In this document: in pieces, positions 15,738 to 25,499 of the stretch | How positions within the stretch are numbered: position 1 is the first letter of the stretch | Layout of the letters: each line of letters starts with the position of its first letter | Assembly (NCBI GenBank): GCA_013398015.1 | Contig: VZRR01005744.1 | Location: 1 to 64,000, forward strand | DNA length: 64,000 nucleotides | Origin: Oreocharis arfaki | Taxonomy: Eukaryota > Chordata > Aves > Passeriformes > Paramythiidae | Direction: 5' to 3' | Notes under the pieces: model-generated | The model's database searches: none | Told to the model about the DNA's origin: nothing | Seen by the model: only the letters and a program-made list of their open reading frames with translations | Translations under genes and position numbers: made by a program

Positions 15738-16428
15738 TTTCCATTTTTCTGACCCCACAGCCTGACACTTGTGCATGACTTGCTGACTGATGAAAAGCTG
15801 AAGTTTGTCCCTAGAATATTTTAATGAGAACAATTTTGTGTTGTCATCAGCATCGGCTGCCAGAGCAGCAAGACAAAACAGAGCTCACATTTTCCAGCTT
15901 ACAGGGACACCAGCCGGGTTATCCCTATCCAGAATGAATCACAGACATAGTGCAGTTACAGCATCCTCCTTTCCCATTATCCTTGTGCTGCTGAGCCCTT
16001 CTCCCTCTGGTGGCAACGGGAAGGTCTGAAGACCCTCTGAGTCCTGCTGGCACCATCTACAAACTGCACAAACACATGTTCCCATGACAGTATCATGTCT
16101 CCTCCCAGCAGCCGAGCCCCTCCTGCCCTTTGGAGCGATGCTCCTGTCCCGAGGGTTGCGATGCTCACCCCAAACTCTACGTTCCATATGGAAGGAGCAT
16201 CTCCTCCCTGCAGCAGATGTTTTGCTCGCTGCTGATTCTTTCTGACCCTACAGGGAAGCAACCTAAGGCAGCAGAGAAGCTGGACGGTAGCCATCCACAG
16301 CGGGTGTAATGCTTTATAATTACTTGGGAAGAAGGGAGGAAGCAAAGGTTCCTTTTGTAGCTGGGGTCACAAAGCCCAGGAAGCTGTCGTGTATAAGGAA
16401 GAACTATTGCATGGAGATGCAGAGCACT

Positions 16429-16567
16429 GCATCCATACACCACAACTCCAGAGGCAGGGGAAGTTTGCAAGGACGTTTGCAAACTGTTTCCTTCCTCAAA
16501 CCAGTCTGTTTTCAACCAGGTGACTCCCAAAGGGCAAGTCCGAGGTGATGGGAGGATCTCCCTGGAT
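16429..16567. repeat. Direct repeat unit, copy 2
   Basis: This is the second copy of the unit at 15596-15737, in the same orientation. It runs from the CATCCATACACCACAAC start to the CCTGGAT end and lies just upstream of the orphan CpG island. Neither copy carries a convincing ORF. Confidence 0.7.
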
Positions 16568-16719
16568 CTGGCTGCATCTGCCTGCTTTGGAGAGGCTGAT
16601 GGGCACTGGAGCAGATACCAGCCTACTCCACTTCAACCCATTCCCCAAGGAATGGGACCCTCCCTCCACCCCAAACACCTCCAGCTGCATCCCAGGCTCT
16701 CTGGCCAGCAGACGTGGGG

Positions 16720-16970
16720 GGAGAGAATCCGTGGGCGCGGGTCCCCGTGTCCGCCCGCGGGGTCCCGCAGCCACACGAGGGTGCTGCAGCCCCGCGCAGC
16801 GCAGAGCAGCCCGCGGAACCCGGCGGGCCGGGGGCGAGCCCCCATCGCGCTGCTCTGCTCCGCACCCGGCCGGATTCCTCGCCCCTCTCTGGGGCTCGCC
16901 CCCTCATGTCAAGCAGGGGACGTCTCACAGCTCAGCCCCACAGCTGGGTTGGAAAACGCCCGCTGGAAAA
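16720..16970. promoter_or_regulatory. Orphan CpG island
   Basis: This 250-bp stretch is strongly CpG-rich (repeated GCGGG, CCCGCG and CCGGC words) within ordinary intergenic DNA. It is about 3 kb past the PRRX2 end and about 8 kb from the PTGES start. In vertebrates such unmethylated islands usually mark promoters. Candidates are an unannotated non-coding RNA, or an enhancer RNA acting on PRRX2 or PTGES. No coding exon was recognised next to it. Confidence 0.5.
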
Positions 16971-17473
16971 AGTTCTCCCGGTGCCAACTTCACCCTCGTG
17001 TGCCAGAGAGCAGCAGGGAAGCACCGTTATCTTCTCCAGGGGACTCACTGCTGGGATGCCCACGCCTGTAGAGCTGGCTCCTCTCATTCTCTCTACAAGT
17101 CACAGGAATCTCAATTCCTCAAGAGGAATAAGAGGATTTGTGTATCAAAACCCCATCTGCTAGAGGGAATGGGAGATTTTGGGAGGGCAGAAGAGTGCGA
17201 TCTCAGTTAAAGGAGACCTGCCCAAGCAGGAATCTTGGTCCAGAGCCCACCGGGAGAAGGTCTGGATGAAGAGACCCAGGAAGTGGTGCGAGCAGGTAAG
17301 GACGAGGTGTGTGCAGTGCTCAGGGGTAGGAGGGCTTGAACCACGAAAGAGTGTGGGAGGGGAAGTGGCTTGTGCTGGGTCTCCACTTGCTTTTCTCCCA
17401 GCTCCAGACACCTTGAGGGAAGACACGCACTGGTTGTGTGAATCACGTTCGCACATTTCACCACAGAAGGGGG

Positions 17474-17705
17474 CGGAATAGACCTTAAAGATCATCTACT
17501 CCCAACGCATCCTGCCGTGGGCAGGGACAGCTTGCATTAGACCAAAGTTGCTCAAGGTCTCATCCAACCTGGCTTTGAACTCTGCCAGGGCTGGGATTCA
17601 CAGCCTCCGTGGGGAGCCTGCACCAGTGTCTCATCACCCTCACAGAAAAAAATTTCTCCCTAATGTCTAACCTAAATCTCTCCTCTTTCAATTTATACCT
17701 ATTTA
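17474..17705 (-). mobile_element. CR1 LINE 3' fragment
   Basis: The plus strand reads as the reverse complement of the avian CR1 3' end: AAAGATCATCTACTCCCAAC, then CCTGCCGTGGGCAGGGACA, CATCCAACCTGGC, CTCATCACCCTCACAG and CTAATGTCTAACCTAAATCT. The element is therefore on the minus strand and 5'-truncated, as most avian CR1 copies are. No reverse transcriptase reading frame is kept. Confidence 0.88.
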
Positions 17706-19492
17706 AGCACCAAACTGTCGTTCTGCAGTCCCAGGTGGGTTTCAGAGTGTTGCCTTTTCCTTTTTGAGCCAGGTGTGAAAAACAAGTTGTTGGACATACA
17801 GTGCACACACCAAACCCAGACACTGGTGGGAGCAACCACTGTCCCTGCTCTCCTGGAGCAGCAGGAGACACTGGGCACATCCTTTGCCCACATGGATGCT
17901 GGAGCAGGAATTCGGGAGCTCTGGGCTTTCAATATTAATTGGGAAAAGGCAGGGATGCCCCCCATATGCAACAAACACCACCGGCAGTGGCCAGGAGAGA
18001 GCCAGTGGCTCTGATCACCCCATCCCAGGAGAGCCCTGATGGGACTGGTGGTGCCCAAGCAACCGAGCCCAGCTTGGTCCTGCTTCCCCCAAACTTCCAC
18101 AACACTTCAAAATAAGTGCAATGCTTGGGCCTCTCTCAAGTCTGCCTTGTAGGCTTTTTCTGTTTGTTTTTTTTTGAGCCAGGAGAGTTCACATTCCCAA
18201 GCTTTTCCCTGCAGCCAGTAAGCAGAGTTTATTTTTTTTTTTAATAAAAAAGAAGAAAGCAGAGCTTTGAATGTAACCTCAGCTTCCCTGAGCAGGGCAT
18301 CAGCCTCAGGCACTGTTCAGGCAGCCGAGAAGAGGCGGAAGCAGCTGGCAGATCTGGGGGCTGGAAGGGCATTCTGTAGCCTCCCTTCTTCTTTCCCATG
18401 CCAAAGTCTCCATCCCAGCCACATCTCCAACGACAGCAACATGTACTGGAGAGAGTCCATTTAATAAGACCACTGCCTTTCTTATCTGGAAACAAAAAGG
18501 GAAAGAAAACAACCAAGTGAAGCCATTTTATTAAACTAACACAGACGCTGACAGAGCAGCACCTCCCAAACACCAACAACTTATGAAAATAGGGGAAAAC
18601 CAGAGAAATGAGGCATTTGTTTCTTAGCAACCTAGTGCAAAAAAAGGGGGCTACTTATCTTGGAAAATACAAGCAGCTCCTTTACAAGCCCTAAGAACAG
18701 AAAGAAGAGCAACCACTTCTTACCTGAGCTTCTCCAGCCCTCTAGGATTTTTGAGTGAACACCAAGCTTTGTAACAATTTGCTGCTCAGGGAAGGAAAAC
18801 TCAACAGAGCTGCTTGTAATTCCCAGCTCCGCTGAATTTAAAGGATCAGCACAAATAATGCACACGTGGAAAAGAGGTTTCTCTGCAGGGCAAGGTGAGT
18901 GCAGAGTAAAGGGATGTCTCTTTAGAAGTCCCATGGCACTCTAGGCTCTACAGTGGGGTTTAAAATCCTGCTGAGGATCCATCCTGCTGGGGCTGGACCC
19001 AGCTGCTGCCCAGCTGCATCTGCTACTCCCAAAGGAAGGATGTATCAGAGCACAATGATTTGTTTTTATTGGGAATATTTGCTTCCTGCCACCAGGATGC
19101 ATGTGCAGCAGCAGAGAAACATACAGGGGTTCAAGATCATGTTCACCCTGTGAGGCAGAAAAGACTTGTTAAGAGGAGTCTGTGTTACCCAGACATCTGT
19201 GTGAAGGAGACATGGCCAGGAGGGAACTGCTGAACCTGCAATCCTGCCCACCTTCCTCACAATGGGAGAGCAAAGCATTCTACTCCAAACTTCACCACAC
19301 AGCTCGGCCTGAGGCCTCAACTGCACTGGGATCAGGAGTTACTGGTACAGAAACTTCTACCCGACCTGAGCAAGGGCTGAGCACCAGTCTGAGCAGGTGT
19401 GTCCCCAGTGCTCAGTGAGGTCTCAGCAAGAGCATCTCTGAGGAGAGCAGTCAATGGAACAACCTAGGTGCACAGGACAGGTGGAAGGGGAA

Positions 19493-20946
19493 TTTATTTT
19501 CTACTCATTCTGGCTTGCCCCTGTGATATTAGTAAAATTCTGTGTTGCCCTCAGAGGAGGGAGGAGGCACTGAAGAGCAGAGGTTTCCTCCGGCCTTCTC
19601 CTCCAGAGGGATGCTCCATAGCTGCTGCTGCTGCTGCCGGGAGCAGCCCCTGGCACCTGGGGACAGCTGTGTGGCAGAGGAGCTCACGGGGCTTTGTCAC
19701 CATGCAATACTCTGGTCCCGACCTCTCCTCTCCAACATGACACTTGGGTGACACCGCAGAGCAGCAATACTGTCTTCAAAGCCGCTCTGCTCATTTCCAG
19801 AGCTTTCTGCAAACACCAGCTGGTCAAGGCTGTGAATGGCACGGCAGCAGTGGACAGCAGGAAACAGGTGAAAAAAACCCCTAAAGCGATCACAGCACAT
19901 TTTCCAAATGGCAACGGCCATTCTGTGGCCAGAGAAAGGCTACAAACAAAGGAGGAGAAACTCAGTCTGATGCCCTGGAGGCATTTTCAGGCATTAGTGG
20001 CATGTGGACACGACTGCCCTTTAGGAGAAAACTCTGTCTGTTTTGTGTGAGCGTTTTAGACTTTCCACAAGTCCCAGATCTTTGTGTCCTGCAAATGTGT
20101 CCAGGCTCTGTGTCCAGAGTAAATGATTCCTGCTGGCTGCTCCAGGCATGTCGCTCTGCATCTTGCTGTGGTGAGGCTGAGATGGAAAAGCCACAGCTGC
20201 TGCTGGCTGAGAGCTGCCAGGAGTTAGCAGGATCCTGCCTACAGTGAGGCTCCTGGCAGGGAGCTCTGCCCTATGGCATGAGACGAGGTGGCACTGGGAG
20301 CACTGAATGCTTCAACGGCTTCACAACATTACCCCTGAGATTCTGACTTCCCTGTTCCACTGCCTGGAAGGCACCTGCCTCCTGTCCTCCTTGCGGGAGA
20401 GGGAACCTAAGAGACTAAGTCCTAAGGGACTCACATCCCCACGGATGCACATGGCTAGGGGCAGGAGAAGAGTGGCTGCTTTATAACCTCCACTACCAAC
20501 CACACCTGCTGACTAAGAGATTTGTGGGACCCTCATGATTTCCCCTTCCTCATTCATGGGGTATTCAAGACCAAGAGGAAAAGGCACATCTTCTCCTTCC
20601 CCATTCCAAACATAGAAGACCTTTCCTTCAATGACCCCTTCCTCAAGGAGTAGTCCACGTGCTTTCCACCTCTCACCTTCAGCAGGAGAGAGAGAAAACC
20701 TGCCTCCACATCCCCTTCCTGCATGTCCCTTCTCTCTGGTGACTTCTCCAACAAATTCTGATGGCAGTGGAATTTTATCAAGGCTGCACTGAACATCCTC
20801 AGGGTGCAGGTGACCTCCCTGGTGACATCCTTGGTGACACACACACACACATACACACACACACATTCTCTCTCTCTCTCTCTCACTCACAGGGGGGACC
20901 AGCAGAGTCAGGATGAGGGTGTTTGGGTGGTTGGTCTCTCCAGGTG
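19493..20946 (-). other. PTGES: PTGES 3' UTR with candidate poly(A) signal
   Basis: Minus-strand sequence beyond the PTGES stop has no further coding exon. The first good AATAAA downstream (plus-strand TTTATT) is at 19493-19498, giving a 3' UTR of about 1.45 kb. Another AATAAA lies at 19065-19070. A CA/CT microsatellite (20836-20890) sits just after the stop codon. The true end is not proven. Confidence 0.45.
20836..20890. repeat. Compound (CA)n(CT)n microsatellite
   Basis: About 25 bases of CA repeat with one interruption pass directly into about 20 bases of CT repeat. The tract lies about 60 bp past the PTGES stop codon, in the inferred 3' UTR. It appears as a GA then GT tract on the sense (minus) strand. 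Confidence 0.92.
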
Positions 20947-23900
20947 TTACCAGTACGGGGTGGTGGCCAAGAGGATCTGCAGGGCCATGGAGAAGCAGGG
21001 CAGCTGGGCCACACCATAGGCCACGGAGCGTGTTGGTGCCCTCAGCCGCAGGAGGTAGGCAATGGTGTGGATGATCCGTCCCACACAGAAGATGAGGAAG
21101 TGGATCCTGGCCACTGTGGGACTGGGATCCAGCAGGGAGTAGATGGCTCCAAGGAAGAGGAAGGGAAAGATGTTCTCCATGTCATTGTGGTGGGCCCTGA
21201 AAAGCGAGATAAGGTTGTTCCTGCCCACCGGAATTCCCTGTTTTCCCTCATTGCTTCTAGCCAGAGTACCCATCCCCAGGTGCTGCTGGGCCTCTCCTCC
21301 ACTGGATGGGGCAGACATAGCCCTTAAAAGCATCAATTCTTCCTTACACACAGAGGCAGGAGGATTTCACACCCCGTGTCTCTCCCTTGGGACGGTGAGC
21401 TCCTGAAAGTTTCTCTCTGTGACTGGGACACCTTTGCCGCAGCAGATGACAGCTTGAGGGTTGGAGCTTTCAAATAAAAAGAACAAAACAAAGACCCTGT
21501 GAAGCTGCAAAAAGCTTGAAACTGGTATGGTGCCAGCATGGCATGGCCCCAGATGTGGCCATGCTACACGATAAAAGGCAGTTCCAGACTGCTTCTCCAG
21601 TGGAGAAACTCACAGGATGGGAGAATTTGGGGCTTTACCTCTCCATAAATGCATCCAAAGGGGACTGGGGAGGAGCGCCCCAAGGACCCCCACACTGTGC
21701 CAGCAGCATCTGGGTAACGGCACCACAGTATGGCTGGAGGGGCCGCTCTGGCCATGTGGTGACACATCAGCACTGACAGGGCCAAACCCTGTGCTCCAGC
21801 TGAACATGCACCTGCCTGGGTGTCACAGCATCCCTGCCACCACCCACAGTGCTACCGAAACAGGCTCCGGTCATGCCATGAGTGTGGGTTGTGTCCCTCC
21901 TCCCCCAGGCACCATCCTCTGAATAAATCCCAAGGACTGAGGGGTTCAGCACGGCTGGAAGGACAAACAGGAGAAGAGGGAGGAGAAAGGAGAGAGCTGA
22001 GAGGCAGACAAGGGCCTCTTTAAGAGGCAGGGGGTAAATGTCCCACCCTGCTCTGCCCCTGCCCTGCATAGACCCCTGGCTCTGCTCCCCTCCAGATACA
22101 GTCTGAGATTAAAAGCTGACATCGCCCTTGCTCTGGGGAAACACCTTGGATTGAATCTGTCTTCTCCAGGGCTGCAAATAGATCAGTAAGAGCAGACTCA
22201 GAAAGCTTTAGCTGCTCCAGCTTTAGCTGAGTCAGATCCCAGGCTGCCCCAGGTCTTTGCTGCAGCTCCAGTTATTTATTTTTATGGAAGTTTGTTTATT
22301 CTGAATAATCAAAAGAGGATTATGATTATTATTTCTGCTATTATTTTCTTTTTGCTAGGAAGGAAACAGCTTATTTGCCATCCTCCTCCTCCTCCTGGCA
22401 GCCCAGCAATTAGGTGGCACTGGATGTTTTCTAAAGCAAATGCTGGAGGCAGTGGGACGTGAGCAATGAGGTCCCCATGTGCAGCCCAGGGCTCCAGAAC
22501 AGCAGGGCACAGCTCCAGTCTCTTTCCTGTACATCACCAGCAATCCAGCCTAGCACTTGGGGCACCTCCTTTGGTAAGGGGAACAGCAAATCAAGCCAAG
22601 GGCTGAATAACCCCGTGTTTTACTCCTGAGAAACTGTGATTCTCACAGAAAATTCTGTGAGAGTTTGCCCAATTAGAGAGGCAGAAGTTATTTCAGTCCC
22701 GTTCGGCCTCTTCCCAAATCCCCAGAAAGGGCAGCTGCCTACAGTACTGCAACCAGTCACTGTTCCCTGTCCAAGCTGTGCAGGGATCTGGGGGGATGTG
22801 GGGTCCTGTTGGAGCAGGACACAAGAAGCCTTTGGGTGTGGGTACAGGATGAGACACTGGGAGCCTGTGGGACTTTGAGCACCTAGAAAAGAGTTAGCCA
22901 GTTGGGTGTCAAATGCAAACCCAGATCCTTCTCTTTTCCTTGCTCCACTGCACACCACGCCCCCGTTAAAGATTAAACTGCTCTAGTGTGCAGGGTCCCA
23001 CAGCAGAGCTCGAGGCAGTCCAACCATGTAGAATATTAGTTGATTAGCAAGCCCTTTAGCTTCCCACTTCTTTGCCAGCCTCTGGCACAGAGGGAATGGT
23101 GGTACAGGGGATGCCAACACCAGAGGGAATGCTAGCACCAGAGGGAATCTTGGCACCAGGAATGCCAGCACCACTCACCTGCGGCACCGCTCCACGTCAG
23201 AGTCCTCGCGGCAGAACTGCACCCCCCCATTGCGCAGGGCATCCTCTGGGTTTGCAAACGCCTGCAAGAGAGAGCCCCCACCTGCTTACAGTCTTCAGGA
23301 GCCTCACAGGTAGAAGATTTGCCCTAATCTTGAAGTCCTGTGGGGATTTTTACCTGCCTCAATTTGTCACCACTCTTCATAAAAACGAGGGTCACTGCGC
23401 TTCCATGCACATGGTCCTGGGGGTTAAACCTTGCACCTCCCCAGGGGTTTTCCTCATCCTCCAAAAAACCCAACGCTGCCTGCTGAGCAGGTCCCAAATT
23501 GAGGGCTTCAAGGGAGCTCCCACCTCACCCCAGTCCACTTCTTCCCATGAAACCCATTTAGAGGAGGCTTCGCCAGCCAGCGAGATCACTGCCGGAAGAG
23601 AGCTTGCAGACACAATGTGGCCTCCAAAAGATAAACAGAACTGACAGATTAAAGAATATTCCCTGGCTGACTTTTTGGCAGCGGGACTGTGTGGCTTTTC
23701 CATGAGGAAATGGGATCCTACACTAATGAAGTTACAAATGAAAATGATTTGTGCAAGTTCCCCACCTATGCTCAGAACCTGTTCCTCAGAGACCTGGTTA
23801 CATCTGACAGCTTCATTTTGCAGCCTGGAAAGGGCCCTGGTGCTTTCTTTAATTATGTTACAAGCCCAAACTGTCCCAGGGCTGGAGCATCATTTAGAAT

Positions 23901-24767
23901 CACAGGGGGAGAAGACAAATCATCAATTACAATGATGCCACAGCACAGGGCATTTGTATTCTGAGAGCAGAAATGTCTCCCTCCTGCTCCACTGACGCAG
24001 TCAGAAACTCCTCAAATATTTTAAAACAGATTTTACAGAAAGCTGAGTTTTACCAGCAGTTGGGGTAAGGGTGATAAAAGTCCAGTTAGCCCCAACTCCT
24101 GACGGCAGCTGGTCCTCTCTGTATTTCCCCCCCGGCCAAGAACCATTTCCTCCAGCTATTGTTTTATTCCCCACGACTTGCTGCTCTCCTGGAGCATTCT
24201 CATAGCCAGTCAGCCTCCAAAAGCTTTCTGCTACGTTGCAAGAAAAAAGACCATTGCAACGATTTCTTCCTTTTTTTTTTTTCTTCTCCTTTTCTTCCAG
24301 ACCCCGCAAATTAACTGTAAACAGACTCTTTCTAGAAGCATCTCACCTGCTTGGCATTTTAGATCTGATTATTATTTAGATTAGGTTTCCAAAATTATAA
24401 ACATCAAGCTACAGATGGTAGAAACAAACAAAAAGGGTAAAAGAGAAGTGAGATATTTATCTGCTGCAGCTATGAAACAAGTTTTGCTTCCAACTTAAAA
24501 AACAAAGAAAACTCAGCTTGCTTCAGGAAAATTTTGAACTTTAAAGGAATAAAAAAATTTTGAACTTTAGAGGAATAAAAAAAAAAAAAGAAAAACCACA
24601 GAAACCCAAGCAAAGGGCTAGAAAGGCAGAAGAAGGAGGAAAACGAAACTGGATCTTACCTTCTTTCTGAGTCTCACTTGCCCCGTAATGATGGCAACGA
24701 CATACATCTTTAAAATCAAAATTGTGCTGTAGAACGTAAATGACAGGAACACTTTATTTTCCATCAT
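20947..24767 (-). CDS. PTGES: Microsomal prostaglandin E synthase-1
   Basis: PTGES is a glutathione-dependent MAPEG-family membrane enzyme that turns prostaglandin H2 into prostaglandin E2 in the ER/nuclear membrane, downstream of COX-2. Three exons give 146 aa: 24767-24660, 23261-23179 (83 bp) and 21196-20947 (stop TAA). All have GT-AG borders. The start is the first of two adjacent ATGs; the second, at 24764, could also serve. Four hydrophobic helices are visible. Residues known to matter in the human enzyme are kept: Arg in GQVRLRKK, Asp in ANPEDALR, RAH.NDME, and the RS of RAPTRSVAY (human R126/S127). The human R73 position is His here (RAHHNDME). The N-terminus is six residues shorter than in human. 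It is convergent with PRRX2 and divergent from the torsin cluster. Confidence 0.96.
22230..22350. other. AT-rich block in PTGES intron 2
   Basis: This AT-rich stretch of TTATTT and GATTATTATT words lies inside PTGES intron 2 (21197-23178), just after an AP-1-type TGAGTCA near 22230. It could be a regulatory element. The rest of the intron holds nothing I recognise except the minisatellite at its start. Confidence 0.25.
23088..23172. repeat. Short minisatellite in PTGES intron 2
   Basis: Roughly five imperfect copies of a 16-18 bp unit resembling AGAGGGAATGCTAGCACC are arranged in tandem. The array ends only a few bases from the PTGES exon 2 splice donor (GT at 23177-23178 on the minus strand), so it occupies the very first part of intron 2. 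Confidence 0.75.
24529..24590. repeat. 26-bp tandem duplication, A-rich
   Basis: Two adjacent copies of a unit reading AAATTTTGAACTTTAAAGGA followed by ATAAAA lie in PTGES intron 1, ending in a poly-A run. The two copies differ at one base. Confidence 0.75.
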
Positions 24768-24989
24768 TTTGGTAGAACGTGCTGCTCGGTCACTTCAGCA
24801 TCCAAAGCCAGGGGAGATCTTGGGCTGCGAGAGAGCCCCGCAGGAGAGAGGCAGGAACAGCTGCGTTTAAACACAACACAAATCCTCTCATTTTCCAGTG
24901 AAAGCCCCCAGCCCCTGTACCCCCCAGCAGGCTGCTGGGACAGTAAGGAAACCCCAGCCAGCACACGGAACAGGCGTCCTCCGCTCCTC

Positions 24990-25480
24990 ACACCCTGCCA
25001 CCACCAGCTCCCTGCGGATGAGCTGCCCCGAGCCAAGACAGAGCACCCTCGAGGGGGGCCTGGCCACAGCTTGACCTCCGACCTCTCTAACCCAGCCCAC
25101 CCCGATCCCCCGTCCCGCCTCCGCGCCTGTGCCCCGAGGGACGGAGCCGCACGGAGCATCCCTCGCCCAGCCGGGCGCTGCTCACCCGCACACCGAAGCT
25201 CTTCAGCCGTCGAAGGAGGAGTTCGGAAGAAGGTAAGCGCCTGCCTCAGCCTCATCCAGCCCTTGCGCCCACTCCCTTCCCGTCCCGCCCAGTGCCGCTG
25301 AGCACTCCCATGCAGAGGCAGTCAGTCCTTCCCTGCAGATCCACCTGCCGAGGGATGGACGCGGGACAGGGCTGTCCCTTGGCCCACCAGCGCCCACCAC
25401 CCGGGAGCCTGGGCTGCCCCCGCACCCCCGGCTGGGAGGGGAGCCCTGGGAATGAACAGCCTGGAACCCAACCAGGCAGG
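24990..25480. promoter_or_regulatory. PTGES: CpG-rich PTGES promoter region
   Basis: This GC- and CpG-rich block lies 0.2-0.7 kb upstream of the PTGES start codon and has no TATA box in the expected place. On the minus strand an acceptor-like sequence (CTCTCTCGCAG, near 24830) could end a 5' UTR intron. On the plus strand an AAG/GTAAGC donor near 25232 could belong to a divergent transcript. Transcription start sites cannot be placed from sequence alone. Confidence 0.5.
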
Positions 25481-25499
25481 TCCTGGACTGCAAAGCCAC

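Larger units (their letters stand above)
13911..19490. other. PRRX2-PTGES intergenic region
   Basis: The two flanking genes converge on this stretch. No protein-coding exon was recognised. It holds a duplicated 140-bp unit (15596-15737 and 16429-16567), an orphan CpG island (about 16720-16970) and a CR1 fragment (17474-17705). The remainder is unremarkable single-copy-looking sequence. Confidence 0.55.
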
